Positions 31,388-40,993 of a DNA stretch of 64,000 bases are shown here, one piece after another. The notes beneath the pieces are model-generated. The model had not been told where the DNA came from, made no database searches, and saw nothing but the letters and a program-made list of their open reading frames with translations. The first letter of the stretch is position 1; every line of letters starts with the position of its first letter. The position numbers and the translations under genes were made by a program. The stretch comes from an uncultured Acidimicrobiaceae bacterium (lineage in GTDB: Bacteria; Actinomycetota; Acidimicrobiia; Acidimicrobiales; RAAP-2): contig CAIQOJ010000054.1 in NCBI GenBank assembly GCA_903873395.1, forward strand, positions 62,001 through 126,000, written 5' to 3'.

Positions 31388-32587
31388 ATGACCGAGTCCC
31401 ATCCCGCCCTCCGCCTCGACGAGGTCACCGAACTGATCGCCGAGGCTCTGCGCCCGGCCGAACCCGGCCGCGGATCGGTGGGTCTCGAAGTTGAATGGAT
31501 CGTGATCGATCGGGCTGCACCAGCTCGTCCGGTACCGGGCGACGAAGTCATGGCCGCCGCGGACGGAGCCCTCCCGGCTGGAGGATCGCTCGGCGTTGAG
31601 CCGGGAGGTCAGCTGGAACTCTCCACCCTTCGACTGGACGGCCCGACGGAGGCGTTGGCAGCGGCGGCCATCGATGAAGCTGAACTGGATCGACGTATGG
31701 CATCGGCTGGCTTGCTCCTGCTCGACACCGGCCTCGACCCATTTCGGCCACCGATTCGATCCAGCCAACTCGCTCGCTACCGGGCCATGGAGTCGGCGTT
31801 CGATGCCCGGGGTCCCGCCGGCCGGCTCATGATGTGCTCCACTGCCTCGCTCCAGGTCAACGTCGACCTGGGAGCTGATCCGATGGCCACCTGGAAGAAG
31901 GCGGGCGTCTTGGCCCCTGTGCTCGCCGCCGCATTCGCCAACTCGCCACGGTGGTCAGCCGCAGGAACCGTCCTTGCCTCGGCCAGAGCCGCTATCTGGG
32001 CGGCCATCGATCCATCTCGCACCCGCCCGGTCACCACCACCAGTTTGACGGCCTGGGTCGACTACGCACTCGACGCAGAGGTCCTGTTCGTCGAGCGAGG
32101 TTCAGGTGCTGTGCCCGTGGCTGGACCGTTCACGTTGCGGGACTGGATCGTCCGAGGGGATGCGCTGGGTGGACCTGACTCACGCGACGTGGCGACTCAC
32201 CTGACGACGCTCTTCCCGCCGGTCAGGCCGAAGGGGTGGATCGAATGCCGGTTCCTCGATGCGCTGCCCACCGGCGATCGTGTCGTTGCCGTACATGCTC
32301 TTGTGGCGCTCCTCGGCGACGATGTCCCTCTCGACAGGATTGCGGCTGCCTGCTCGATCGATGGCGATCCGTGGCGTCTGGTTCCGGGCGGCACGGCTTC
32401 CCCAGTGATGGCTGCAGCAGTCGAGCGGTGTCTCGACCTAGCCGTCGATGCACTCGAGCGAGGAAATACCGGGGCCTCGGGCTTGGTGCAGTCCTGGATT
32501 GATCGCCGCCATGCCGAGCGCTGGAGCATCCATGCACCCTCGGCCGACCTAATGTCCCTTCACCACGTCGAACAGGAGAACCCCTGA
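31388..32587 (+). CDS. egtA: Glutamate-cysteine ligase (EgtA/GshA type)
   Basis: 399 residues. EgtA-type ligase pattern throughout: VGLEVEWIVID near residue 32, SLGVEPGGQLELSTLR, RYRAMESAFDARGPAGRLMMCSTASLQVNVDLG, AAFANSPRWSAAGT, RAAIWAAIDPSRTRPV and the late TTLFPPVRPKGWIECRFLDALP. It joins Glu and Cys to gamma-glutamylcysteine. In mycobacteria this feeds ergothioneine through EgtB-D, none of which is seen here; instead a bona fide gshB lies 2.4 kb away, so glutathione is the probable product. Its stop overlaps the next start (TGATG). Confidence 0.9.
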   Translation: MTESHPALRLDEVTELIAEALRPAEPGRGSVGLEVEWIVIDRAAPARPVPGDEVMAAADGALPAGGSLGVEPGGQLELSTLRLDGPTEALAAAAIDEAELDRRMASAGLLLLDTGLDPFRPPIRSSQLARYRAMESAFDARGPAGRLMMCSTASLQVNVDLGADPMATWKKAGVLAPVLAAAFANSPRWSAAGTVLASARAAIWAAIDPSRTRPVTTTSLTAWVDYALDAEVLFVERGSGAVPVAGPFTLRDWIVRGDALGGPDSRDVATHLTTLFPPVRPKGWIECRFLDALPTGDRVVAVHALVALLGDDVPLDRIAAACSIDGDPWRLVPGGTASPVMAAAVERCLDLAVDALERGNTGASGLVQSWIDRRHAERWSIHAPSADLMSLHHVEQENP

Positions 32588-33759
32588 TGGACCGCGTCAC
32601 CTTCTATGCCATGCCTGGATCGCTCTACTCCGCCAAAGCCCGCTCCTACCTGCAGACCCACGGGATTCCCTTTGACGAGCAGGCTCCCGGCGGCGCCCGC
32701 TACAACGACGTGGTCGTGCCGGCCATCGGACGTTGGATCATCCCGGTCCTGGAGACCGCCGACGGCACGCTTATCCAGGATTCGATCGACATCATGGACT
32801 TCCTCGACGCCACCGAGGCCCCTGAGCGGTCGGCCTACCCAGAGGGTTCTGTGCTTCGATCCGTCGGCCACGTCCTCGAACTCTTCGCAGGCGAGCGCCT
32901 GCTCCGTCCGGCCATGCATTACCGGTGGGACTTCGACGAGATGAACGTGCCATTTCTGACCAAGGACTTCTCGGCGGCGTTGGCCGTGGGGGCAGACGAC
33001 GACACCCGTGATGCCACATTCGCGTTCGCCAGTGACCGCATGCGTTCCGCCAAGGAAGCCTTCGGTGTCAGCGACGAACTCGTCCCAGAGATCGAGCGCT
33101 CCTACCTCGAGTTCCTCGACCTACTCGATGCACACCTGGCCCACGCCCCGTACATCCTCGGTGGACGCCCGACGATTGCCGACCACGCCTTCATGGGGGC
33201 CCTCTACGCCCACCTGGCCCGTGACCCCTACCCGTCGGTACTCATGAAGCAGCGGGCGCAACGCGTCTGGCGCTGGACCGAGCGCATGCGGACCTCCGAT
33301 CTTGATGCCAGCGAGTACGTGAACCCCGTCGCTGACCTCTTTGCCGACGACGATCTCCCCGAGACCTTGCATGCACTGCTCACCTATGTGGGCGAGGAGT
33401 ACCTCGACGAGGCCGTGGCCCAAGTGGCCGCCGTCGACCAATGGCTGACCGAGCACCCTGATGTGACTGACGGCGAGGTGGTCTTGGGCAAGCCCAATCG
33501 ACGGTTCAGCGGGATCACCACGTTCAACTGGCGCGGGCAGCCCATGACAGTGGCAGTCGTCCCCTACCGCCTCTTCTTGATCAAGCGCCTCCAGGATGCA
33601 GTGGCTGCAGCCTCGTCTGCAGACCAGGAGTCCATCCGTCAGGTGTTCACTCGAGCAGGGCTCGACCCGTTGCTCGACATCCGGCCGCAGCGCTGGGTCG
33701 AGCGAGTCGACAATCGCGAGGTCTGGGGTCCGCTCGGCGAGGCAGTGCTTCCCGCCTGA
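32587..33759 (+). CDS. Glutathione S-transferase-like protein
   Basis: 390 residues, longer than a typical GST (about 210). N-terminal thioredoxin-fold domain VTFYAMPGSLYSAKARSYLQTHGIPF, with the cis-Pro region RWIIPVLE and the gamma-glutamyl site IQDSIDIMDFLD. The helical domain includes YILGGRPTIADHAFMGALYAHL. About 110 extra C-terminal residues (EVVLGKPNRRFSGITTFNWRGQPM...) also occur in related form in the protein at 35.5-36.6 kb. Its start overlaps the egtA stop by one base, a strong link to thiol metabolism. Confidence 0.82.
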   Translation: MDRVTFYAMPGSLYSAKARSYLQTHGIPFDEQAPGGARYNDVVVPAIGRWIIPVLETADGTLIQDSIDIMDFLDATEAPERSAYPEGSVLRSVGHVLELFAGERLLRPAMHYRWDFDEMNVPFLTKDFSAALAVGADDDTRDATFAFASDRMRSAKEAFGVSDELVPEIERSYLEFLDLLDAHLAHAPYILGGRPTIADHAFMGALYAHLARDPYPSVLMKQRAQRVWRWTERMRTSDLDASEYVNPVADLFADDDLPETLHALLTYVGEEYLDEAVAQVAAVDQWLTEHPDVTDGEVVLGKPNRRFSGITTFNWRGQPMTVAVVPYRLFLIKRLQDAVAAASSADQESIRQVFTRAGLDPLLDIRPQRWVERVDNREVWGPLGEAVLPA

Positions 33760-33826
33760 TCGGATCCCCTGGGCGGAGGACACAACCAACCCCGTTGCCT
33801 GAAACCAGGCCTTCCCTGCTGGCTCG

Positions 33827-34774
33827 TTACCGGCTTGCCGATTTGCCTTCCAGCCAGTCGATGACCACCAGGTCCGGGCGGGTGCCGGAGAGTTCGGTCA
33901 GCTGACGCAGACCGGTGGGGCTGGTCACGTTGACCTCCGAGAGTCGTCCATCGATGACATCGATCCCCACGAAAGCCAGGCCATCGGCCCGCAATCTGGG
34001 AGCCATGGCCTCGATGATCCGGTGATCTGCGTCGTCGAGACCTACGACCTCGGCTGTCCCGCCGAGGACCAGGTTGGCTCGGAACTCTCCTGGTGCAGGA
34101 CGGCGAAGCACCGCTCCCAGTGGTTCGCCGTCGAGCAACAGGATCCTTCGATCGCCATCGATGACGCCCGGAAGGAACTCCTGGGCCATCACGGGGCGTC
34201 GGCCTCCATCGGTGATGTGGTCGACGATCATGGCAGCGGAGGGATCGTCAGGCTCGAGACGGACGACACCATGGCCACCATGGCCATCGAGGGGCTTGAG
34301 TACGGCTCCATCGAACCGAGCGGCGAAGGCCACGAGCCGGGAACGGTCGGCGCTCACCAGATGGGCGGGCATGACATCGGGAAACCTGCAGGCATAGAGC
34401 TTCTCGTTGGCTTCTCTCAGCCCGCGAGGATCATTGACCACCAACGTCTGCCCTCGAGCGTGCTCGAGGAGCAGTGTCATGGCCAGGTAAGCCGAGTCGA
34501 CCGGGGGGTCAGACCGAACGAGCACGACATCGAACTCGGCCAGCGGTCGTGCCATGGGAGTGCCCGAGGACACCACGAGTCCATCTGGACTCCCAGCGAC
34601 CGCCGTCACCTCAGCCCCGACGATGCCATCAGCCAGCCACAGATCTCCCGGCGTGCACCAGAAGGAGGAGTGACTGCGCTCGAGGGCGGCGGACAAGAGG
34701 GCGATCGAGGTGTCTCCCCGTTGCTCGAGGGTGTCGAGGGGATCCATGACCACGAGCAACTCCATCGGCGTCAC
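33827..34774 (-). CDS. gshB: Glutathione synthetase (ATP-grasp)
   Basis: 315 residues, same length as E. coli GshB and matching it along its length: ELLVVMDPLDTL at the start, FDVVLVRSDPPVD near 80, NDPRGLREANEKLYACRFPD near 114, the glycine-rich ATP loop KPLDGHGGHGV (160-170), MAQEFLPGVIDGDRRILLLDGEP (196-218), FRANLVLGG and the substrate-binding end FVGIDVIDGRLSEVNVTSPTGLR. It adds glycine to gamma-glutamylcysteine. The GTG start overlaps the stop of the upstream GST (GTGA). Confidence 0.94.
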   Translation of the reverse strand: MTPMELLVVMDPLDTLEQRGDTSIALLSAALERSHSSFWCTPGDLWLADGIVGAEVTAVAGSPDGLVVSSGTPMARPLAEFDVVLVRSDPPVDSAYLAMTLLLEHARGQTLVVNDPRGLREANEKLYACRFPDVMPAHLVSADRSRLVAFAARFDGAVLKPLDGHGGHGVVRLEPDDPSAAMIVDHITDGGRRPVMAQEFLPGVIDGDRRILLLDGEPLGAVLRRPAPGEFRANLVLGGTAEVVGLDDADHRIIEAMAPRLRADGLAFVGIDVIDGRLSEVNVTSPTGLRQLTELSGTRPDLVVIDWLEGKSASR

Positions 34775-35520
34775 TCGTCAGGCTGATCGGACGTCGAACC
34801 TGCCACGATGGCCCGGTAGCGCTCGAACCGATGCACGAACTCATCGGTCTGGGTAGCCGTCCACCAGACAGCGGATCCGCCCGACAGATCACGACAGCGC
34901 TCGAGGTGGTCGGCCACACGGTGGTCGAGATGACCGGTGAACCCCAGGGCAGCGAGCCCTTCGAGACGGGCGTAGACGGGGACGACTACAGCCTCGGCCA
35001 AGGTCGGACCTGACCCAGCCAACCACGAGCCATCGTGCAGCCACTGCCCCATGCGCCCCAGGGCTGCGGTCAACGCGGCGCTCGACCGCTCGATGGCGTC
35101 GGTTCGGGTGCCGTAATACACGCCGATCATCGGAGGGAACACCTCTCGGTCGATCCAGGTCGCTCGTTCGAGGACACGAGCGCGGCCCACAGCATCACCA
35201 GGCAGAAGAGGTGATGCGCTACGGCTGTCTTCAAGCCATTCGAGAATGGGGAGGGAATCAGCCCGGTACTCCGTCCCGATCCGCACCAAGGGAATCTCGC
35301 CTTTGGGCGAGTGGGCAACGAACTCCTCGGGCACGACGAACCCCTTGGGTCTGGCTGCCGTGGGAGGTACGTCAACTAGGTCATGGGCGATCTCCCGCTG
35401 AGCCAACGCGAACGAGACCCGCACCGAGTACGGACAGATCCAGTGACCGAACAACGTGACGTCGTTTGGTCCGCCCCGCTCTCCCGCCCGTTCCGTGGCG
35501 CTCGTGCTCGACGTGCTCAC
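34771..35520 (-). CDS. Glutathione S-transferase (CPYS-type, omega-like)
   Basis: 249 residues from GTG 35520, which overlaps the upstream stop as GTGA; the track start lies inside the neighbour. After a short Ser/Thr leader the thioredoxin fold begins VTLFGHWICPYSVRVSFALAQREI, with a CPYS active site as in omega and beta-like GSTs, then KGEIPLVRIGTEYRADSLPILEWLED (cis-Pro and the DS gamma-glutamyl site). The helical half contains LHDGSWLAGSGPTLAEAVVVPVYARLE. Middle gene of the GST-GST-gshB operon. Confidence 0.87.
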   Translation of the reverse strand: MSTSSTSATERAGERGGPNDVTLFGHWICPYSVRVSFALAQREIAHDLVDVPPTAARPKGFVVPEEFVAHSPKGEIPLVRIGTEYRADSLPILEWLEDSRSASPLLPGDAVGRARVLERATWIDREVFPPMIGVYYGTRTDAIERSSAALTAALGRMGQWLHDGSWLAGSGPTLAEAVVVPVYARLEGLAALGFTGHLDHRVADHLERCRDLSGGSAVWWTATQTDEFVHRFERYRAIVAGSTSDQPDE

Positions 35521-36566
35521 CCGAACAGCCTGTCGCATCCGGTCCCCGCCAGCAGGGAATCCACCGTCTCCCGTGCCGTGCCGTCGAGTGCGTGGTAGCC
35601 CTCGCGCAGCCAAGTCAGGCATTTCACCTGATAGCCGAAGGGCGCCTGGCGGAAGGGAAGCCCGTCGATCTCACAGAACACTTCATCTGCGCCTGCATCT
35701 CGGGCCTCAGCATTGGCCAGGAGAAATGGGACGTAGGTCCGGCCGATCTCCTCCAACAAGCCGGGAACCGTCTGAGCCAGCGAGTCTGCTCGATCCCAAC
35801 CCTCATCGCCTGCGACTGGTAGCCAGCTCAAATCATCGGTGGCCATGACCCAGTTGACCAGGCGTGGAGCTCGCTCGACGGCGACGCGAGCAGACTCGGG
35901 ATCCCAGATCACCAGCTGGCTGAGCTGACCGAACAGGCCGAAATCTCCTCGTCCGGGGCGGTGGCCCAGCACGAAAGGCGTCGTTGCCAGATGTGAGTCG
36001 AGCAGATCGAGCAGGCGCTCATAGGACGACTCGATGACCGGACGGTTCTCCTCGGTGGAGCCGACCATGGCCATCCGGCTCTGCTGGCGGTCAATGATGA
36101 ACTCCCGTGACCTCGACAGGAGTTCGGGATCCATCTGCTGATCCAGCGTGAGGGGAAGCTGACTCCCCGCCTTGTCGACGCAAGCGTCATAGAACCATCG
36201 ATAGTGGTACATGGCCTTGGTCACCCACTCGTCGGCATAGTCCTCGACGAGAGCATCGATGAAGGCCACGGCCGGATCAACGGGAACGATCGACCGATCG
36301 TGGGTCATGGCTTCGAGGCGCACGATCTGAGGAGATGAGTCGACCATGGCCTCGGGGTAGGCACCCTGCTCGTCGGGCCAACTTATGGCCGGAAGAAGAA
36401 GCACGCTCGGCTTCACCAGATCGTCCCACTTGGAATCCCGGAGCACCCATCGGAAGGGGAGCCTCCGATAGCGAAGCACGGCCCGCATCTTGAGCGAATA
36501 CGGCGAGCCGTAGGCGCCGGCTAGCTGCAGCGGGTGTTCGGCATCAGGCATGCGGTCAGGGCTCAT
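35517..36566 (-). CDS. Glutathione S-transferase-like protein with C-terminal extension
   Basis: 349 residues from ATG 36566, with GGAGGAG 7 nt upstream. N-terminal thioredoxin fold LQLAGAYGSPYSLKMRAVLRYRRLPF, a cis-Pro in AISWPDEQG and the pair MVDSSPQIVRLE. The C-terminal helical domain includes TPFVLGHRPGRGDFGLFGQLSQL. A final region LPFRQAPFGYQVKCLTWLREGYHALDG parallels the tail of the GST at 32.6 kb, so the two look like paralogues. First gene of the overlapping trio ending in gshB. Confidence 0.8.
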   Translation of the reverse strand: MSPDRMPDAEHPLQLAGAYGSPYSLKMRAVLRYRRLPFRWVLRDSKWDDLVKPSVLLLPAISWPDEQGAYPEAMVDSSPQIVRLEAMTHDRSIVPVDPAVAFIDALVEDYADEWVTKAMYHYRWFYDACVDKAGSQLPLTLDQQMDPELLSRSREFIIDRQQSRMAMVGSTEENRPVIESSYERLLDLLDSHLATTPFVLGHRPGRGDFGLFGQLSQLVIWDPESARVAVERAPRLVNWVMATDDLSWLPVAGDEGWDRADSLAQTVPGLLEEIGRTYVPFLLANAEARDAGADEVFCEIDGLPFRQAPFGYQVKCLTWLREGYHALDGTARETVDSLLAGTGCDRLFG

Positions 36567-36580
36567 CTGCGGACTCCTCC

Positions 36581-36618
36581 GAGTAGTGGGCGATCACACG
36601 AGTAGTGGGCGATCACAC
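36581..36618. repeat. Tandem array, 19-bp unit GAGTAGTGGGCGATCACAC, 2 perfect copies
   Basis: Immediately upstream of the GST-GST-gshB operon start; the first copy begins about 15 nt before the ATG. The duplication may affect the leader or promoter of this operon. Confidence 0.95.
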
Positions 36619-36834
36619 TGCCTATCTGAACATTGTGCCGGTGGACGGTGCGCCACCGGCCGTCATGTTGACATCGCACCGCCATGGACGGCTGTGCACA
36701 TTCGATGCCGACGCTCAATGCTTGGTCAGCGTAGGTCTCTGCGGTCTGGCCGGGTGGGAAGGCCACTGTGGTGCCAGGCCACCTGACCAGTTCGGTCACC
36801 AAGCAACGTCACCTGGACGCCCAGCGCAACGGCC

Positions 36835-38352
36835 TCAATCTTGTTCATCAGCCAAGGGGTCTGCCACAACCCTGGGGCCATGCCCTTCGAGTGCCACAGC
36901 CGCCACCACGGCACCGATGACCACCAGTAGGCCGGCCAGGAAGAACGCCAGCCGGTAGCCCGATGTCATCGCTTCAGCGACCCCATGTCCTGAAGCCACC
37001 AGGTTGCGAGTGCGCCCCGCAGCCAGCGCGCTCAAAATGGCCAACCCCAGGGCGGCCGCCATCTGCATGGACACATTGACGATGCCCGAACCCAGGCCGG
37101 CATCGGCCACCGGCACGTCGGTCATGGCGATGGTGAGGAGCGGGGCGAACGCTGTACCCGCTCCAAGGCCGAGCAACAGGAAGGCCGGGAACAAGGTGAC
37201 CCAATAGCTCGACGTTGTCGTGATGGTCGTCAGCCACAGCAAGCCCATCGCCCCGAGAATCATGCCGGGCAGGAGGACGCGCTTGTCGCCATACCGATCG
37301 ACCAGGCGGGCAGTGATACCCGACGAGAGGATTCCCATGGTGACGGACATCGGCAGAAATGCCAGTCCGGTCTGCACGGGACCGAAACCAAGCACCCCTT
37401 CGAGGTAGAGCGCTCCCAGGAAGAACGTCGAGAACATTCCCGTCGCCAACATCCCCCGGATCACACTGGAGCGGGTCAAGGTGGAGATGCGGAGCACCCG
37501 TATGGGCATGATCGGATTGGCCAGCCGTGACTCGATGATGGCGAAGGCCACGAGCATGGCGACAGACGCCCCCACGAACAAGAAGGTGTGGGGAGACAGC
37601 CATCCAAAGCGCGTGGCTGTCGAGATTCCGTAGATGCCGAGCATGAGCGACACGGTGATGAGTATCGAGCCGGTGATGTCGACCCCGTTGGCGATCCCCA
37701 GACCCTTGTTCTCCACGATCAGCGCCCGGCCGGCCACCACGGTGAAGATCCCGATTGGCACGTTGATGAAGAAGATCCAGTGCCAACTCAGTGCTTGCGT
37801 CAACACTCCTCCCACCAGGAGGCCGATCGACCCACCTCCCACGGCCACGAAGATGTACGCGCTCATGGCTCGGGATCGCTCCGAGGCAAGGGGGAACTCG
37901 GTCACGATGATGGCGATGATGACCGAGGAAGAAAAGGCGCCACCGATTCCCTGCAAGAACCGCCCGGTCACCAGCAGGGCCTGACTGTGAGCCAATCCGC
38001 ACATCACCGAGGACAAGGTGAAGAGGGTGATTCCGCCCAAGAAGACCTTGCGACGGCCGATGAGGTCACCGAGTCGGCCGGCCAGCAAGAGGAAGCTTCC
38101 GAACGTGATCAGGTAGGCGTCCACCACCCAGGTCAGCCCGGAAGGACTGAAGTGGAGATCCTGCTGAATGGCCGGCAGCGCGACATTCACGATCGACGAA
38201 TCGAGCGAGTTCATGAACATGGCCAGGCAGACCACCACGAGTGCCCACCATCGGAGCCGGTCCGAACGCGTCGAGACAGGAACGGAAGTGGTGGACACGT
38301 CCCCTAGTTCATCGGCCTGAACGCAATTCAGCAAATCGGCGCCCGACGGCAT
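36835..38352 (-). CDS. MFS transporter, DHA2/EmrB-QacA-like 14-TM
   Basis: 505 residues from ATG 38352, with GAGGG 8 nt upstream; starts at 38367 and 38298 are possible. Fourteen hydrophobic helices. Family signatures include LDSSIVNVALPAIQQDLHFSPSGLTWVVDAYLI in TM1, LLAGRLGDLIGRRK after TM2, GRFLQGIGGAF and GGSIGLLVGGVLTQALSWHWIFFINVPIG (motif C). Proton-driven export of small molecules. It lies upstream of the GST operon on the same strand; a link to conjugate export would be inference. Confidence 0.88.
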   Translation of the reverse strand: MPSGADLLNCVQADELGDVSTTSVPVSTRSDRLRWWALVVVCLAMFMNSLDSSIVNVALPAIQQDLHFSPSGLTWVVDAYLITFGSFLLLAGRLGDLIGRRKVFLGGITLFTLSSVMCGLAHSQALLVTGRFLQGIGGAFSSSVIIAIIVTEFPLASERSRAMSAYIFVAVGGGSIGLLVGGVLTQALSWHWIFFINVPIGIFTVVAGRALIVENKGLGIANGVDITGSILITVSLMLGIYGISTATRFGWLSPHTFLFVGASVAMLVAFAIIESRLANPIMPIRVLRISTLTRSSVIRGMLATGMFSTFFLGALYLEGVLGFGPVQTGLAFLPMSVTMGILSSGITARLVDRYGDKRVLLPGMILGAMGLLWLTTITTTSSYWVTLFPAFLLLGLGAGTAFAPLLTIAMTDVPVADAGLGSGIVNVSMQMAAALGLAILSALAAGRTRNLVASGHGVAEAMTSGYRLAFFLAGLLVVIGAVVAAVALEGHGPRVVADPLADEQD

Positions 38353-38390
38353 TCCTTGTGCCCTCACGGGGTCAGTGCCACACTCACCGG

Positions 38391-40088
38391 ATGCGCCTTG
38401 CCGGTCTCAATCGAACTCGACACCGCATGGCCGGAGGCTTCGGTGCCATCCTGGGAGTTCTCGCCCTGGGGGCCGGGGCCACGGGTTGCTCCTCGGGCTC
38501 AACCCCTACGGCAGCGACACGGGCTGCCTCCCCTGCAGACTGCACGAGGGGCGAACCTGCCCAAGGCGTCACTGCCGTGCAGGTGGCGGGCTCGACATCG
38601 GATTGGACGGTCACATCCTTCGACGGCACGGTGCTGCGAGTTCACTGGTTCCCTCTACCTGAACGTTCGGACAGCGGCGGCTCGCCGGCCGGTCCCCACC
38701 CGACCGTGCTGATGGGTCCAGGTTGGAGCCTTCCCGGCGACACCGACACCAAGGGCACGGGCATCCTGGGTGGCCTGCCCATTCATGACTTGTGGGAGGC
38801 CGGATACAACGTGATGACCTGGGACCCGCGGGGATTCGGCAAGTCGAACGGAGCTGCCGAGGTCGACAGTCCCGCCTATGAGGCTAAAGACGTCTCCACC
38901 CTCATCGACTGGGTCGCAACGCAACCAGGGGTCCAGCTCGACGCAGCGGGGAATCCTCGGATGGGGATGGTCGGTGGCTCCTACGGTGGCGGCATCCAGT
39001 TCGTGACAGCGGCAGGAGACTGCCGGGTAGACGCAATCGTGCCGACCATCGCCTGGCACTCGCTAGGCACGAGCCTGTACAAGTCCCAGACAGTGAAATC
39101 GGGCTGGGCCGGCATCCTCACCAACCTGACCGCCAGCGAACATGTCGCCAGACAAGTCTCCTCGTCGTATGCATCGGGCCGGTCGAACGGGACGATCTCT
39201 GCTGCCGACGAAGCTTGGTTCCTAGCCAGAGGACCCGCCCAGTTCCTGTCCAATGTCCGCATCCCCACCCTGATCCTCCAGGGGACGGTCGACACACTCT
39301 TCACGCTGCAAGAAGGTGTGGCCAACTACGAGGTACTACGGGCACAAGGGGTGCCGACGGCCATGCAGTGGTTCTGCGGCGGCCATGGCGTCTGCCTTAC
39401 CGACGCTGGTGACACCGCTGCCCCTGAGACGGCAACGTTGGCCTGGTTGAACCGCTATGTCCGCAACAACACGGCGATTGCTACTGGGCCAGGATTCACA
39501 TTCGTCGACCAGAACGGCGAGTCGTGGTCAGCCCCGTCCTATCCGCCGACACAAGGCCCCCGCGTCACCAGCTCCGGTTCAGGGACGTTGCCTCTCGTGG
39601 CATCCGGCGGCTCGGGACCGGTCACCTCTGTGCCAGCCGATCAGATGCTCTCCGGTCTGGCCGCCCCGATCACCCCTGCGCCGGCGGCCAACGCCGTCAA
39701 CGTGCCGATTGCGTTCACGGAGACGACCCATGTCGTGGGGGCTCCTATTCTCGCCGTGACCTACCAAGGCACCACGCCTGCAGGTGCTCGTCCCACTCGC
39801 GTTTTCGCACAACTCGTCGACATCGCATCGGGCACTGTCCTCGGGAACCAAGTCACACCTATTCCCGTCACGCTCGACGGAGCCACCCACACCACGCGAC
39901 TGCCCATGGAGATCGTGGCGTACACCGCCGACCCGACCTCAAAAGTCGAACTTCAGCTCGTAGCAACCACCGTGAGCTACGCACAGCCCCGACCCGGTGG
40001 GTCAGTCACCTTCTCGGCCATCAAGCTGTCGCTTCCCTCAGTCACCGGGTTGACTGCCGTGGTCCCTGCGGCTCCCGCCCACTCCTGA
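38391..40088 (+). CDS. Secreted S15-like (CocE/X-Pro dipeptidyl-peptidase-type) hydrolase lipoprotein
   Basis: 565 residues from ATG 38391; ATG 38427 is an alternative. Signal peptide with lipobox (GVLALGAGATGC), predicting a lipid-anchored exported protein. The alpha/beta-hydrolase core has GPGWSLPGDT, TWDPRGFGKSNG, the elbow GGSYGGGIQ, Asp in LQGTVDTLF and His in GGHGVC, as in peptidase S15 relatives. The C-terminal 170 residues form a beta-rich module (TRVFAQLVDIASGTVLG...) like the S15 jelly-roll domain. Substrate unknown. Confidence 0.83.
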   Translation: MRLAGLNRTRHRMAGGFGAILGVLALGAGATGCSSGSTPTAATRAASPADCTRGEPAQGVTAVQVAGSTSDWTVTSFDGTVLRVHWFPLPERSDSGGSPAGPHPTVLMGPGWSLPGDTDTKGTGILGGLPIHDLWEAGYNVMTWDPRGFGKSNGAAEVDSPAYEAKDVSTLIDWVATQPGVQLDAAGNPRMGMVGGSYGGGIQFVTAAGDCRVDAIVPTIAWHSLGTSLYKSQTVKSGWAGILTNLTASEHVARQVSSSYASGRSNGTISAADEAWFLARGPAQFLSNVRIPTLILQGTVDTLFTLQEGVANYEVLRAQGVPTAMQWFCGGHGVCLTDAGDTAAPETATLAWLNRYVRNNTAIATGPGFTFVDQNGESWSAPSYPPTQGPRVTSSGSGTLPLVASGGSGPVTSVPADQMLSGLAAPITPAPAANAVNVPIAFTETTHVVGAPILAVTYQGTTPAGARPTRVFAQLVDIASGTVLGNQVTPIPVTLDGATHTTRLPMEIVAYTADPTSKVELQLVATTVSYAQPRPGGSVTFSAIKLSLPSVTGLTAVVPAAPAHS

Positions 40089-40157
40089 CCACAACCTCGG
40101 TCCGCGGGGCACGGGGTTGCATCCCGCACCCTTCGCTGTGCGGTACCGTCGGCCCCC

Positions 40158-40943
40158 ATGAGCGCACCGACACCCACCTCTGAACTTTTCTCCCTGTCCG
40201 GCAAGACCGCCGTCGTCACCGGCGGGACCCGAGGGATCGGCATGATGATCGCAGGCGGCTTACTTGCGGCTGGCGCATCCGTCGTGATCGCCTCACGAAA
40301 GGCCGATGCCGTCGAGGCAGCCGTAGCCGAGTTGTCCGCAACCGGGCCGTGCACCGGCCTTGCTGCCGACCTGTCCACCGAAGAAGGAGCACGCAGCTTC
40401 GCCGAGGCTGTCATGGCCGACAATCCCGCCATCGACATCCTGGTCAACAACGCCGGTGCCACCTGGGGCGCCCCGCTGGCCGAGCACGACACAGCGTCGT
40501 GGTCACGCGTCCTAGATCTGAACGTCCAGGGCGTATTCCACACCACCAAGTTCTTCCTGCCCGCACTCGAGGCAGCGTCGTCCGACGAGGACCCCTCTCG
40601 CATCATCAACATCGGATCGATCGACGGTATCCACGTGCCGATCCTGGAGTCGTACTCGTACTCAGCTTCCAAAGCGGCCGTGCATCAGCTGACTCGTCAT
40701 CTGGCTCGCCACCTCGCACCACGGATCACGGTGAATGCCATCGCTCCGGGACCCTTCGAGTCCAAGATGATGGCAGCCACGCTTGAGAACTTCGGCGATC
40801 AAATTGCCGCAAGCGCTCCCTTGAAGCGCATCGGCCGAGCGGATGACATGGCGGGTACTGCCGTCTTCCTCGCGTCACGGGCTGGCGCATATCTGACCGG
40901 AGCAATTATCCCCGTCGACGGTGGAATCGCCACGGTCGGCTGA
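40158..40943 (+). CDS. Short-chain dehydrogenase/reductase
   Basis: 261 residues. TGGTRGIG cofactor loop near residue 21, an Arg after strand 2 (IASRKAD) favouring NADP(H), NNAGATWG, catalytic Ser in NIGSIDG and YSASKAA. The C-terminal IPVDGGIATVG end is typical of classical SDRs. Related to gluconate/3-ketoacyl-ACP-reductase-like enzymes; substrate unknown. Standalone gene between two secreted-protein genes. Confidence 0.87.
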   Translation: MSAPTPTSELFSLSGKTAVVTGGTRGIGMMIAGGLLAAGASVVIASRKADAVEAAVAELSATGPCTGLAADLSTEEGARSFAEAVMADNPAIDILVNNAGATWGAPLAEHDTASWSRVLDLNVQGVFHTTKFFLPALEAASSDEDPSRIINIGSIDGIHVPILESYSYSASKAAVHQLTRHLARHLAPRITVNAIAPGPFESKMMAATLENFGDQIAASAPLKRIGRADDMAGTAVFLASRAGAYLTGAIIPVDGGIATVG

Positions 40944-40993
40944 CTCTCCCGCACCGGGTACCACCCCCAGCCCAACTGCCTGCTCGGGGCCGC

